A DNA stretch of 64,000 bases from Lysobacter auxotrophicus (GCF_027924565.1 NZ_AP027041.1:1550001-1614000), one strand, 5' to 3'; counted from the first letter of the stretch, positions 42,244 through 52,560 are shown. Made by a program: numbers and translations. Notes: a model not told the origin generated them from the sequence alone.

Positions 42244-43374
42244 CTACAGGGCGTTCAGGAATCCCGCGACCGCAGGCCCGAAGCGCGCGATGTCCACGAG
42301 GAACGCGTCGTGTCCCTGCGGAGAAGGCAACGGCACGAAGGTCGCGTCGGCCCCGCCCGCGCGCAGTCCTTCGGCGATTTCTTCCTGTTGCTGGAGCGGG
42401 AAGAGGATGTCCGTATGCACGCCGATCGCCAACGCCTTCTCCACGCGGATGCTCGCGAGGCCCGCACGCGTGTCCGCTTCGCCGCTCGAACGCGTCGCGC
42501 AGTATTCGCCGATGTCGAACCAGTCCATCGATCGACTCAGATACAGATAGCAGTTCGGATCGAACCGGCGCACGAACCGGCGCGCGTGGCCTTCCAGGTA
42601 GCTTTCGACTTCGAATTCCAGCCCGAACGGATCTTCGTCGGCACGATCGGAGTCCAGGCGCACGCGACCGAAGCGGCCGTCCCATTCCAGCGCGGAGCGA
42701 TAGGTGATCACGCCGAGCTTGCGCGCCATGCGCATGCCGGACTCGGGATAGTGCGCGTCGTCGTACTGGCCGTGGTTCCAGTTGGGATCCAGGCGGATCG
42801 CCTCGCGCTGCAGCGAACGGATGGCGATGGAGAACGGCAGCGCTTTCGCCGCGCCTGAAATATTGATGTGGTTGCGCGCCAGACCCGGGTGGCGCAGCAG
42901 GAACGCGAGGGCCGTCATGCCGCCCATCGAATTGCCGATAAGGCAGGCGATGCGATCCAGGCCCAGTCCGCGCACGAGGTGCGCTGCGGCGTCCGCGCCG
43001 TCTTCCACCGACAGATCCGGGAAATCCAGGCGATACAGCTTGCCGGTCTGCGGGTTGATCGAGGCCGGCCCCGTCGAGCCCTTGCAGCTACCCAGCGAGT
43101 TCACGCAGATCACGAACCAGCGGTTCGTGTCGATGGGTTTGTCGGGGCCGAGCATGGCTTCCCACCAGCCCGGCTCCGGATTGCCCTCGTTGCTCGCCGC
43201 GTGCGCATCGGGCGAGAGGCCGGTGACGATCAGCACGGCGTTGTCGCGCGCGGCGTTCAACGTGCCCCAGGTTTCGTATGCGACGCGGGCGCCATGCAGC
43301 TCGCCTCCGCGCTTCATTGCGAACGGGGAGGGCAGGTCGAACCAGCGCGTGCCGGGCGGGATGAATTCGGTCAT
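42244..43374 (-). CDS. MetX-family O-acyltransferase, probably serine O-succinyltransferase
   Basis: A 376-aa alpha/beta hydrolase-fold acyltransferase of the MetX family. Catalytic Ser149 lies in CLIGNSMGGMTALAF; Asp is in GVHTDILFPLQQQ and His in PQGHDAFLVD. NSLGSCKGSTGPASINPQTG is typical. Annotation is often homoserine O-acetyltransferase, but the close xanthomonad homologues were shown to use L-serine and succinyl-CoA, feeding cysteine synthesis. By family this copy should do the same; residue-level proof is not possible by eye. Neighbour to cysteine dioxygenase. Confidence 0.85.
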   Translation of the reverse strand: MTEFIPPGTRWFDLPSPFAMKRGGELHGARVAYETWGTLNAARDNAVLIVTGLSPDAHAASNEGNPEPGWWEAMLGPDKPIDTNRWFVICVNSLGSCKGSTGPASINPQTGKLYRLDFPDLSVEDGADAAAHLVRGLGLDRIACLIGNSMGGMTALAFLLRHPGLARNHINISGAAKALPFSIAIRSLQREAIRLDPNWNHGQYDDAHYPESGMRMARKLGVITYRSALEWDGRFGRVRLDSDRADEDPFGLEFEVESYLEGHARRFVRRFDPNCYLYLSRSMDWFDIGEYCATRSSGEADTRAGLASIRVEKALAIGVHTDILFPLQQQEEIAEGLRAGGADATFVPLPSPQGHDAFLVDIARFGPAVAGFLNAL

Positions 43375-43477
43375 GGGCGCAAGCTTAAAGTGCCGGGCGG
43401 GACGACGACATCACCGTTATGCCTGGCGGCATGTCGGAAAATCCGATCCGGCGTCGTCGGAGATCCGCCCGCGAACC

Positions 43478-44509
43478 TCAGGGGCGAACCGAATCGATCA
43501 CCAGTTCGACCACGCCGGATTTGTCCGACACCTTCGCCTTCGCTTCCATGTCGCCCGGTTCCGGCGTGGCGTCGCCACTGACGGAAATGCGCGCGAGCAC
43601 TTCGACGCGGTGCAGCTGCGAGAGCTTCAGCGTGGGCATCGGGCTGTCGTTGTCGTCGAGCGTGATCTCGCGCGGGAACCCCGTCGCGGGCAGCTTCTCC
43701 GCGGCGACCGGCATCGGCGGACCGCCGGGCTGGCGCGCGATCACGAACAGCGTCGCGTTCGGCGGAATCTTCGCGGCGAGTTCCGGCGTGACCGACACCT
43801 TCACCTTCATCCCGCCCTTGGTTGGCGCCTGCGCGGAGGCCGTGGAAGCTGCGGCAGCCGCCGGCAGCGGCGGAAGGCCGGCTTCGGCGCGCGCGGCGTC
43901 GATCTGCGCGCGCAGCGGCGCGGCGGCCGCGGCATCGACGATGGTCGTCAGCAGCGGTTCCCACGTGCGCGCGGCTTCGGCCGGCTGCGACGCCTGGCGC
44001 TGGGCGATGCCGAGGAACCAGCGCGCGCGCTGGTGCATGGGCTGCAGTTCGATCGCGTGTCGCAGCATCGCGACGCCCTGTTCGTCGAAGCGGCGTTCCG
44101 GTGCGGCGAGCGCACGCATTTCGGCCGCTTCGGCCAGCAGGTCCGGGTCGTCCGGCGCGAGCTTGATCGCGTGCGACAGCGCGTCGGACGCCTTGGCGGC
44201 GTTGCCCTGCGCGATGTAGGCGCGGCCGAGCAAGCGCCAGCCTTCGATCTGGTTGGGATCGCGCTGCAGCTCGGCTTCGAGTTTCGAGATGGCTTCGTCC
44301 AGCGTGCGGGGCATCTCGCGCTGCGCGTTGTCCAGCGCGGCCGGCGTACCGATGGCGACGTAGGCCATCGCGGTGGCGAGCGTCAATCCGGCGATCACCG
44401 CCACGCCCGCGACGCGTCGCGTGCGCCACAGCGGGCGCAGCACGTAGGCCAGCGTCAGCACGGCCAGCACGAGGCCGGCGATCACGAAACCCACCATCGC
44501 GCTGCCCAT
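43478..44509 (-). CDS. ccmI: Cytochrome c maturation protein CcmI
   Basis: CcmI (343 aa) is a membrane chaperone that holds apo-cytochrome c for heme attachment. It has two membrane helices (about 5-25 and 37-57), a TPR region (about 70-190; DPNQIEGWRLLGRAYIAQGN, AIKLAPDDPDLLAEAAEMRA) that binds the cytochrome C-terminus, and a periplasmic beta domain at the end (KVKVSVTPELAAKIPPNATL). ATG 44509 overlaps the ccmH stop (TGATG). It is the last gene of the ccmABCDEFGHI operon. Confidence 0.93.
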   Translation of the reverse strand: MGSAMVGFVIAGLVLAVLTLAYVLRPLWRTRRVAGVAVIAGLTLATAMAYVAIGTPAALDNAQREMPRTLDEAISKLEAELQRDPNQIEGWRLLGRAYIAQGNAAKASDALSHAIKLAPDDPDLLAEAAEMRALAAPERRFDEQGVAMLRHAIELQPMHQRARWFLGIAQRQASQPAEAARTWEPLLTTIVDAAAAAPLRAQIDAARAEAGLPPLPAAAAASTASAQAPTKGGMKVKVSVTPELAAKIPPNATLFVIARQPGGPPMPVAAEKLPATGFPREITLDDNDSPMPTLKLSQLHRVEVLARISVSGDATPEPGDMEAKAKVSDKSGVVELVIDSVRP

Positions 44510-44973
44510 CACCACTCCTGCTCGTCATTGCGCTCGTCGGCCGCCGCCTGCGCGGACGGACGCGAGCGGCGTCGTACCGCACCGACCACGACGATGCCGC
44601 CGGCCAGCAGCACCAACGCCGGGCCGAACCACAGCAGCCACGTCTTGCTTTCGACCTGTGGGCGGTACAGCACGAATTCGCCGTAACGCGCGACAAGGAA
44701 ATCCTTGATCTCCGCGTCGGTCTTGCCCTTGCGCATCAGCTCGAGCACTTCGCGGCGAAGGTCCACGGCGATCTGCGCGTTGGAATCGGCCAGCGACTGG
44801 TTCTGGCACATCACGCAACGCAGTTCGCTCACCAGCGCGTGGAAGCGCTTTTCCTCGGTGCTGTCGGTGAAACGCAGCGGCGTGGCGCCGGTGGCGACCT
44901 GCGCGAACGCTGGGGCGCCGGAGAACATCAGCGCCAATGCGAGCAGCACGGCGTGCGGGAAAGCGCCGCGCAT
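44509..44973 (-). CDS. ccmH: Cytochrome c maturation thiol reductase CcmH
   Basis: CcmH (154 aa) reduces the CxxCH disulfide of apo-cytochrome c. A signal peptide (LLALALMFSGAPAFA) is followed by the active-site LRCVMCQNQSLADSNAQIAV (Cys53, Cys56), a helical bundle, and a C-terminal membrane helix (WLLWFGPALVLLAGGIVVVG). It is the short form, with CcmI separate. One-base overlaps link it to ccmG and ccmI. Confidence 0.95.
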   Translation of the reverse strand: MRGAFPHAVLLALALMFSGAPAFAQVATGATPLRFTDSTEEKRFHALVSELRCVMCQNQSLADSNAQIAVDLRREVLELMRKGKTDAEIKDFLVARYGEFVLYRPQVESKTWLLWFGPALVLLAGGIVVVGAVRRRSRPSAQAAADERNDEQEW

Positions 44974-45527
44974 CACAGCGATGCGCCCCGCGCGTCGATC
45001 TGCGCCAGCTGGGGCAGCAGTTCCTTTTCGATCACCTCGTCGGTGAGCGGGCCGACGTACTTCCAGCGGATCGTGCCGCCGGCGTCGACGAGGAAGGTTT
45101 CCGGTGCGCCGTAGATGCCCCAGTCGATGGCGGCCTTGCCGTCGTAATCGGTGAGGACCATGAAATACGGGTTGCCGAACTGCTCCAGCCAGCGCAACGC
45201 GTCGGCGTGCTCGTCCTTCCAGTTGAAACCGATGACGCGCAGGCGCTTGGTTTCGGCGAAACGCGTCAGCACCGGATGCTCGTCGCGACACGCCGGGCAC
45301 CAGCTGCCCCAGACGTTCAGAAGGTAGGGCGCGCCGCGCAGGTCGCGATCGGTGACCAGCCGGCCGGGCTCGTGCAGCACCGGCAGGCGGAAGGCCGGCG
45401 CGGGCTTGCCGATCAGCGGCGAGGGCAGGGCATCGCGATTGGGGTTGCGGCTCAGCAGCACGCCGGCGAAGAGCAGCACGCCGAGGGCGGCGACGACGAT
45501 CAAAGGGATCCAGCGGGCCTTGTTCAC
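44973..45527 (-). CDS. ccmG: Thiol:disulfide interchange protein CcmG (DsbE)
   Basis: CcmG (184 aa) is a membrane-anchored thioredoxin-like protein that passes electrons from DsbD to CcmH. It has an N-terminal helix (PLIVVAALGVLLFAGVLL), then NVWGSWCPACRDEHPVL with Cys77 and Cys80, and the family cis-Pro region GAPETFLVDAGG. It overlaps ccmF by four bases (ATGA). Confidence 0.96.
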   Translation of the reverse strand: MNKARWIPLIVVAALGVLLFAGVLLSRNPNRDALPSPLIGKPAPAFRLPVLHEPGRLVTDRDLRGAPYLLNVWGSWCPACRDEHPVLTRFAETKRLRVIGFNWKDEHADALRWLEQFGNPYFMVLTDYDGKAAIDWGIYGAPETFLVDAGGTIRWKYVGPLTDEVIEKELLPQLAQIDARGASL

Positions 45528-47587
45528 GCATCGTCTCCATCGAAGTCGACGCGTACGTCGTCCGGACCGCTGGCGTTTCGCTTATGCCGTTCGTATTCGC
45601 CAAAGACGCTGCCGCCTGTGGTCGATAGCGCTTGCATGGCCGGCCGCGACGGTGCTTCGACCGACGCAACCGATTTCATGCGGAAGCGCCGATCCGTCGC
45701 CGTCACGAACCCGCCCAGCATCATCAGCAACGCACCGGCCCAGATCCAGCGCACGAACGGCTTGATGTGCACGCGCAGCGCCCACGCATCGCCGCCGAGC
45801 GGTTCGCCCAGCGCGACGTACAGGTCACGCGTAACGCCGCGCGCGATCGCCGCTTCGGTCATCACCTGGCCGCCGCTGGCGTAGGCGCGCTTTTCCGGAT
45901 GCAGCACGGTGAGCGGCTTGCCGTTCTCGAACACGCTGACGGTGCCGCGGTCGGCTTCGTAGTTCGGGCCCTGCGAATGCGCCGCGCCATCGAAACGGAA
46001 CGCGTAGCGGCCCAGTTCGACGGTCTGGCCGGGCGCGACGGCGAGTTCGCGCTGCGTGGTCAGGCCTTCGGTCAGCAGGGCGCCGACGAGGAACACCGCC
46101 ACGCCGAAATGCGCGAGCGTCATGCCGAGCATTTCCGGCGTGAAGCGCTGGCCGCTGGTCTGGCTGCGCACGCGCGTCCACACGAAGCGCGCCGTGCCGA
46201 AGAGCACCCACGCCGCGCCGAGCACGCCCGCGGCGACCTTCACCGGGCCCTGCGGCGCCATGAAATAGGCGACGACCGCGAGCGCGATGGCGAGTCCAGC
46301 CCACGGCAGCAGCATCGCCAGCGGCTTCGACGCCTGGTCGCGCTGCCAGCGGGTGATCGGGCCGAACGGCAGCAGCAGCACCAGCGGCGCCATCAGCAGC
46401 ACGAACATCAACGCGAAGTAGGGCGGACCGACGGAAATCTTGCCCAGCTCCAGCGCGTCGGCGAGCAGCGGATACAGCGTGCCGAGCAGCACCATCGCGC
46501 ACGCCGTGGACAGCAGCAGGTTGTTGGCGAGCAGCAGCGTTTCGCGCGAGAACAGCTCGAAGGGCTTGCCGGCATCTTCCGAGGACGGCGCCTTCAGCGC
46601 GTACAGCAGCAGCGATCCGCCGACGACGATGCCGAGGAAGATGAGGATGAAGAGGCCGCGCGCCGGATCGGCCGCGAACGCGTGCACGCTGGTCAGCACG
46701 CCCGAACGCACCAGGAACGTGCCCAGCAGCGACAGCGAGAACGTCGCGATGGCGAGCAGCAGCGTCCAGCCGCGGAAACTGCCGCGCTTTTCGGTCACCG
46801 CCTGCGAATGCAGCAGCGCGGCACCGGCGAGCCACGGCATGAAGCTCGCGTTCTCGACCGGATCCCAGAACCACCAACCGCCCCAGCCGAGTTCGTAATA
46901 CGCCCACCACGAACCCAGCGCGATGCCGAGCGTCAGGAAGGCCCACGCGACGTTCGTCCACGGACGCGTCCAGCGCAGCCAGCGTGCGTCGATCTTTCCG
47001 TCGAGCAGGGCGGCGATCGCGAACGCGAACGGCACCGCGAAGCCGACGTAGCCCAGGTACAGCATCGGCGGATGGATGATCATCCCCGGGTCCTGCAGCA
47101 GCGGGTTGAGGTCGCGCCCTTCGCCGGGCGAGGGCAGCAGGCGGAGGAACGGATTGCTGGTGAAGATCAGGAACGCGAGGAAGCCCGCGCTCACCAGCCC
47201 CATCACGCCCAGCACGCGCGAGATGACGGTGTCCGGCAGGCTGCGCGAGAAACGCGCGACGGCGCCGGTCCACGCGGCGAGGATCAGCGCCCACAGCAGC
47301 AGCGAGCCTTCGTGCGCGCCCCACACCGCGGTGTAGCGGTACATCACCGGCAGCAGCGAGTTGCTGTTCTCGGCGACGTAGCGCAGGGAGAAATCCTGCG
47401 TCACGAAGCCATGCGTGAGGATCACGAACGCGAAGGCCACCAGCGCCAGCTGCGCATATGCGGCCGGACGCGCAACGGCCATCCACGGCGCGACGCCGCG
47501 CTGCGCGCCGGCCAGCGGCAGCGCCGCCTGCAGGACCGACACCAGCAGCGCGAGGATCAGCGCGACCTGCCCGATTTCGCCCAGCAC
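45524..47587 (-). CDS. ccmF: Heme lyase CcmF
   Basis: CcmF (687 aa) is the large membrane heme lyase that joins heme to apo-cytochrome c. It has about 15 membrane segments, the WWD signature GWGGWWFWDPVENASFMPWL, and the conserved histidines around HPPMLYLGYVGF and SQAVTEKRGSFRG. Length is normal for the family. It follows ccmE directly, without a gap, and precedes ccmG with a four-base overlap. Confidence 0.97.
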   Translation of the reverse strand: MLGEIGQVALILALLVSVLQAALPLAGAQRGVAPWMAVARPAAYAQLALVAFAFVILTHGFVTQDFSLRYVAENSNSLLPVMYRYTAVWGAHEGSLLLWALILAAWTGAVARFSRSLPDTVISRVLGVMGLVSAGFLAFLIFTSNPFLRLLPSPGEGRDLNPLLQDPGMIIHPPMLYLGYVGFAVPFAFAIAALLDGKIDARWLRWTRPWTNVAWAFLTLGIALGSWWAYYELGWGGWWFWDPVENASFMPWLAGAALLHSQAVTEKRGSFRGWTLLLAIATFSLSLLGTFLVRSGVLTSVHAFAADPARGLFILIFLGIVVGGSLLLYALKAPSSEDAGKPFELFSRETLLLANNLLLSTACAMVLLGTLYPLLADALELGKISVGPPYFALMFVLLMAPLVLLLPFGPITRWQRDQASKPLAMLLPWAGLAIALAVVAYFMAPQGPVKVAAGVLGAAWVLFGTARFVWTRVRSQTSGQRFTPEMLGMTLAHFGVAVFLVGALLTEGLTTQRELAVAPGQTVELGRYAFRFDGAAHSQGPNYEADRGTVSVFENGKPLTVLHPEKRAYASGGQVMTEAAIARGVTRDLYVALGEPLGGDAWALRVHIKPFVRWIWAGALLMMLGGFVTATDRRFRMKSVASVEAPSRPAMQALSTTGGSVFGEYERHKRNASGPDDVRVDFDGDDA

Positions 47588-48061
47588 TTACTTGGCTTCC
47601 TTCGCCGCGCCGGCGGCGGGTGCGTCGACGTCGTGCTTCTTGTGCGCCATGCCCATCTTGTCGGCGACTTCCTTCGGCATGTAGTTCTCGTCGTGCTTGG
47701 CGAGGATCTCCTCGGCCACGAACACGTCGCCCTGCATGCGGCCGGTGGCGACGACGGCCTGCTTCTCGCGGAAGAGGTCGGGGAGGATGCCGGTGTACTT
47801 GACCGGCATCTGCGCGTCGCCATCGGTCACGCGGAAGGTCGCGTCGAGCGAGCCGGGCGCGCGCTTGAACGAATCGGCCGCGACCATGCCGCCCAGGCGG
47901 AAACGCGCCTGCCCGCCGGCTTCGCCGCGCAGCACTTCGCTGGGGGTGTAGAGGTAGGCGATGTTGCGCTGCAGGGCCATCGCGACGAGCGTGGTGGCGA
48001 TGCCGGCGGCCACGACCAGGGCGATGACCCAGAGCAGGCGGCGGCGACGGACGGGATTCAT
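47588..48061 (-). CDS. ccmE: Heme chaperone CcmE
   Basis: CcmE (157 aa) binds heme covalently on His123 (in [13 protein letters not shown]) and carries it to CcmF. One N-terminal membrane helix ([20 protein letters not shown]) precedes an OB-fold domain. The tail after HDENY is longer, with extra His and Lys residues (HKKHDVD), common in this genus. The stop codon abuts the ccmF start. Confidence 0.97.
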   Translation of the reverse strand: MNPVRRRRLLWVIALVVAAGIATTLVAMALQRNIAYLYTPSEVLRGEAGGQARFRLGGMVAADSFKRAPGSLDATFRVTDGDAQMPVKYTGILPDLFREKQAVVATGRMQGDVFVAEEILAKHDENYMPKEVADKMGMAHKKHDVDAPAAGAAKEAK

Positions 48062-48088
48062 GCGGGAAGCACTCTCGAACGAAAGGGG

Positions 48089-48256
48089 CTAGCGGGTCAG
48101 TTCGGCGTCACGGCCCGGGCGCGCGGCCTCGCGCGCGGCACGCTGGCGTGCGCCGCGCAACTCGCGGCGGATCTGCAGCTTCGTGCTGGCGTAGTCCCAT
48201 CCCAGCACGATCACGAACACCGCGTAGGCGGCGATCACGTAGTTCTGATAACTCAT
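48089..48256 (-). CDS. ccmD: Heme exporter protein CcmD
   Basis: CcmD (55 aa) is the small membrane subunit that releases holo-CcmE from the CcmABC complex. It has one membrane segment (YVIAAYAVFVIVLGWDYAS) and a basic, Arg-rich cytoplasmic tail (LQIRRELRGARQRAAREAAR). Its position between ccmC and ccmE and the ATGA overlap with ccmC confirm the call; by sequence alone such a short protein would be uncertain. Confidence 0.92.
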   Translation of the reverse strand: MSYQNYVIAAYAVFVIVLGWDYASTKLQIRRELRGARQRAAREAARPGRDAELTR

Positions 48257-49005
48257 GCGCGCCGACCTCCGGCGAGGTCGGCGACCCAGCCCTTGCCGCT
48301 CTCGCGACGCAGGTTGTCGGCGCGGGCGCGCGACAGCAGCGCGCCGACGAACCAAAGCTTGGTGCCGAGGACCATCCAGATCAGCGGCCCGTACATGCTG
48401 GGATCCATCTTCGACTCGCCGAAGATCTCGATCGTCTGGCCCTGGTGCAGCGAGTTCCACCACACCACCGAGTACCGGATCACCGGCAGCAGCGCGACGC
48501 CGACGATCGCCAGCAGCCCCGCGGCACGCGCGGCGGCGCGGCGGTCGTCGATGGCGTTGTACAGGCCGATCATGCCCAGGTAGAGGAACAGCAGGATCAG
48601 TTCGGTGGTCAGGCGCGGATCCCAGTCCCACCACGTGCCCCACATCGGCTTGCCCCAGATGGAGCCGGTGAGCAGGGTGATGAGCGTGAAGGCCGCGCCG
48701 ATCGGCGCGCAGGCCATCGCGAGGATCTCGCACAGCTTGATGCGCCACACCAGCGCGATCGCCGAATACAGCGCCATCAGGCCGAAGACCGCCATGCTCA
48801 TCCAGGCGCTTGGCACGTGGATGTAGAGGATGCGGAAGCTGTCGCCCTGCTGGTAGTCGGCCGGCACCTGGAACAGCGCGCCGTACAGGCCCCAGGCCAT
48901 GACCAGCAGGCCCAGGCCGTAGCCCCAGGGCGCCCAGCGCGCGGCGAAGCGGTCGAAGTACGGAGGCGATCCGAGTTTGTGGAACCAGCGGATGATCGGA
49001 TTCAT
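48253..49005 (-). CDS. ccmC: Heme exporter/CcmE-loading protein CcmC
   Basis: CcmC (250 aa) loads heme onto CcmE. Six membrane segments and the WWD motif WGKPMWGTWWDWDPRLTTEL are present, with flanking heme-ligand histidines (ILYIHVPSAWMSM, WWNSLHQGQTIEI). It begins MNPIIRWFHKLGSPPYF. A gap of 133 bases lies between it and ccmB with no gene inside. Confidence 0.97.
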   Translation of the reverse strand: MNPIIRWFHKLGSPPYFDRFAARWAPWGYGLGLLVMAWGLYGALFQVPADYQQGDSFRILYIHVPSAWMSMAVFGLMALYSAIALVWRIKLCEILAMACAPIGAAFTLITLLTGSIWGKPMWGTWWDWDPRLTTELILLFLYLGMIGLYNAIDDRRAAARAAGLLAIVGVALLPVIRYSVVWWNSLHQGQTIEIFGESKMDPSMYGPLIWMVLGTKLWFVGALLSRARADNLRRESGKGWVADLAGGRRA

Positions 49006-49138
49006 CGATTTCTCAGCCCGGTCCGGCGGTGCGGCCGGACGGTGGCGGTTGCGGCGGATTGTCGCGTCGGCCGGGAAGGGGCCCCTTGATCTGGCTCAAA
49101 GCTCCGTCCCCGGCGTTCACCCGTGCGCCCCGTCGAAC

Positions 49139-49827
49139 TCAGCTCAGTGCGATGCGGATCGCGGCGGCCGCGGCCAGCGGCGCCAGGACCAGCGCCACCG
49201 CCAGGCCCGCGCCCAGCAACAGCAGCGCTCCGGTCGGATCCAGCCCCTGCGCGCAGGCCGCCACGCTGCCCGCGCCGAACACCAGCACCGGCACGTACAA
49301 CGGCAGCGCCAGCAGGGCCACGAGTATACCGGAGCGCCGCATCCCGACTGTCAGGGCGGCCACGACGGCGCCGATGAGGCTCAGCAGCGGCGTGCCCAGC
49401 GCGAGCGAGGTCATCAGCACGCCCAGCTCGCGATGCGGCAGGTACAGCAGCTCGCCGAGGAAGGGCGTGGCGATCAGCAGCGGCAGCGCGGTCGTCGCCC
49501 AATGCATGAAGGTCCGCACCCCGACCAGCCAGGCCAGCGGCACCGGCGCCAGCATCCACTGCTCCAGCGAGCCGTCCTCGGCGTCGCCGCGGAACAGCGT
49601 GTCCAGCGAGAGCAGGCCGGCCAGCAGGACGGCCAGCCACAACACCGCGGCGGCGACCTTCGACAGCGCGGTCTTCTCGCCGCCCAGGCCGAGGGCGAAC
49701 AGGACGACGACCAGCAGCGCGAACAGCGCCGGCTGCAGCGCATCGCCGCGACGCCGCCACAGCAGGCGCGAATCGCGGACGAGCAGGGCGCGCGCGGCGC
49801 CGACCAGGCTCGGCGTGGTGGAGGCGC

Positions 49828-49831
<4 letters not shown>
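49139..49831 (-). CDS. ccmB: Heme exporter membrane subunit CcmB
   Basis: CcmB (230 aa) is the ABC-transporter membrane subunit that works with CcmA to release holo-CcmE. It has six membrane segments, with [20 protein letters not shown] at the start, [20 protein letters not shown] in the middle and the C-terminal [23 protein letters not shown] 49831 overlaps the ccmA stop by four bases. Confidence 0.95.
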
Positions 49832-50478
<647 letters not shown>

Positions 50479-50637
50479 CGGAAAGGCCGGGCGGGCGGCG
50501 CCGCGAAGGTCGGCCATTCTATTCGGTTCGCCAAATCCGCCGCTTGGCGTGGCGGGGCGCCTGACGGCGGCGGGCGTTGGCACCCGGGCAGGCGGAGCAC
50601 GCCCGGTGGGACTCACGACGTGATCAGGCGTCACCGC

Positions 50638-51108
50638 TCACGCCGGGATCCAGTCCGTATGCGCGACCGCGTGTCCGACGGGGCGCGGCGCCAGCATCCG
50701 CAGCCGAACCGGCTCGCCGGCCGCCCAGTCCAGCACGCCCGCCTGGCCGAATTCCTCCGCGAGCCGGAGCAGCGCGCTCTCGTCCACGTCGGCCACGAGC
50801 CAGCCCGGCTCGCGCCAGCGGCCGTCGGCGTCCTGCGCCCACGCGGCGTGCCGCGTCACGCCCAGCGCGTCGAGCTGTGTGACGAGCAGGGCGTCGGCGG
50901 CCTCGTTGGCGGTGTCCGAGCGCGGTTGCGACGCCGGATTCCACGCCGTGATGAACGCATAGCGCGACGCCGGGGCGTAGGCCTCCAGGTCGCGCGCGGG
51001 CTCGCCGACGCGCAGCGGAAACGAATCGCCGTCCAGCGCGACCACATACACCGCGGCGGCGTAGGCGCTGGCAAGCTCGGCGGCGTCGACGATCTGCAGT
51101 TCACGCAT
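50638..51108 (-). CDS. DUF3293-family protein
   Basis: A 156-aa soluble protein. YAFITAWNPASQPRSDTANE is the DUF3293 hallmark (FITAWNP.S....N). It continues with LLVTQLDALGVTRHAAWAQD, EPGWLVADVDESALLRLAEE and FGQAGVLDWAAGEPVRLR, again typical. Function unknown. Start at ATG 51108 (MRELQIVDAAEL); a frame extends to 51195 but its first residues look basic and unstructured. Divergent from the aminotransferase. Confidence 0.83.
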   Translation of the reverse strand: MRELQIVDAAELASAYAAAVYVVALDGDSFPLRVGEPARDLEAYAPASRYAFITAWNPASQPRSDTANEAADALLVTQLDALGVTRHAAWAQDADGRWREPGWLVADVDESALLRLAEEFGQAGVLDWAAGEPVRLRMLAPRPVGHAVAHTDWIPA

Positions 51109-51260
51109 GGCGCAAGTGTCCACGGCCGATGCGACCGGCGCAATCGCGCGCGCCCGCGCCTGCGGCCGGAGGATGCGCAGATGAGCGTTCGTCATGACGC
51201 CGCCGTGCCCGCGTCCTTACACTTGGCGGTCCGCAACCCCCACGCCGAGCTTTCCCCGCG

Positions 51261-52409
51261 ATGACCCTGCAAACCAAACTGCCGAAGGTCGGCACGACCA
51301 TCTTCACCGTGATGTCGCAGCTGGCGATGGAGCACGACGCGGTCAACCTCGGCCAGGGCTTCCCGGACTTCAACGTGCCCGAGCGCCTGATCGACGCGCT
51401 CGACCGCGCCATGCGCGAGGGCAGGAACCAGTACGCGCCGATGACCGGCGTGCCCGCGCTGCGCCAGGCCATCGCCGCGAAGACCGAGCGCTGCTACGGC
51501 CATCGTCCGGACGCGGATACTGAAGTGACCGTCGTTTCCGGTGCGAGCGAGGCGATTTTCGACGCCGTCGCCGCCGTCGTGCGCGCGGGTGAGGAGGTGA
51601 TCGTGCTCGATCCCTGCTACGACTCCTACGAGCCGGCGATCGACCTGGCCGGCGGTCGCGCCGTTCACGTGCCGCTGGATCCGCAGACCTTCGCGCCCGA
51701 CTGGCAGGCGATCCGCGCCGCGGTCACGCCGAAGACGCGCCTTCTGATGATCAACTCGCCGCACAATCCGTCCGGCGCGATGTTCACCGCGGACGACATC
51801 GAACAGCTCACCGCGCTGCTGCGCGACACGAACCTCTGGCTGCTGTCGGACGAGGTGTACGAGCACATCGTGTTCGACGGCCGCCGTCATGAATCCGTGC
51901 TGCGCCATCCGGAACTGCGCGAACGCGCGTTCGTCGTGTCCAGCTTCGGCAAGACCTACCACTGCACCGGCTGGAAGGTCGGTTACTGCATCGCGCCGCC
52001 GCTGCTGTCGGCCGAGCTGCGCAAGGTGCACCAGTACAACACCTTCTGCACGTTCGCTCCGGCGCAGTGGGCGTTCGCGGAGATGATCGAAGCCGAGCCG
52101 GAACACTACGAGCAACTCGGCGCGTTCTACGAAGCCAAGCGCGACCGCTTCCGTGAGCAGTTGCTCACCACGCGCCTGAAGCCGCTGCCGGTGCCAGGCG
52201 GTTATTTTCAGCTGGTGGATTATTCGGACGTGAGCGACCTGGACGATGCCGCGTTCTGCCGCTGGCTCACGGTGGAAAAGGGCGTGGCCGCCATCCCGCT
52301 GTCGCCGTTCTACGAAACGCCGCCGGCGGGGCAGCGCCTCGCGCGTCTGTGCTTCGCGAAGAACGAGGCGACGCTGGACAAGGCGATCGAGCGGTTGCAG
52401 AGGCTTTGA
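51261..52409 (+). CDS. PLP-dependent methionine/glutamine-type aminotransferase (YbdL-like)
   Basis: A 382-aa class I aminotransferase. NLGQGFPDFNVPERLIDALD and NQYAPMTGVPALRQAIAAKT at the start, INSPHNPSGAMFTADDIEQL, LLSDEVYEHIVFDGRRH and the PLP lysine Lys231 in SSFGKTYHCTGWKVGYC mark the YbdL/kynurenine-aminotransferase-like group, which prefers methionine, glutamine or aromatic amino acids and their keto acids. It is followed by an omega-amidase gene; together they can transaminate glutamine with keto acids such as ketomethylthiobutyrate and deamidate the product. Confidence 0.9.
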   Translation: MTLQTKLPKVGTTIFTVMSQLAMEHDAVNLGQGFPDFNVPERLIDALDRAMREGRNQYAPMTGVPALRQAIAAKTERCYGHRPDADTEVTVVSGASEAIFDAVAAVVRAGEEVIVLDPCYDSYEPAIDLAGGRAVHVPLDPQTFAPDWQAIRAAVTPKTRLLMINSPHNPSGAMFTADDIEQLTALLRDTNLWLLSDEVYEHIVFDGRRHESVLRHPELRERAFVVSSFGKTYHCTGWKVGYCIAPPLLSAELRKVHQYNTFCTFAPAQWAFAEMIEAEPEHYEQLGAFYEAKRDRFREQLLTTRLKPLPVPGGYFQLVDYSDVSDLDDAAFCRWLTVEKGVAAIPLSPFYETPPAGQRLARLCFAKNEATLDKAIERLQRL

Positions 52410-52453
52410 CGTACACCGAAGCGGCTTCCGTGAAACGTCCGTCGCTTCAAGAA

Positions 52454-52560
52454 TCGTCATTCCCGCGAAAGCGGGAATCCAACCGTCCGACGCGTCATGT
52501 GTTCCGTAGGGTTTGATGCGTCTGACAGCTGGATCCCCGCCTTCGCGGGGATGACGGCGA
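52454..52560. repeat. CGTCATTCCCGCG-type repeat, inverted pair
   Basis: CGTCATTCCCGCGAAAGCGG followed by GAATCCA at about 52455-52481, and an inverted, more diverged copy (TGGATCCCCGCCTTCGCGGG then GATGACG) at about 52532-52558. They lie between the aminotransferase and the omega-amidase. The CCCGC-GAAA-GCGGG core is itself a hairpin. Confidence 0.75.
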
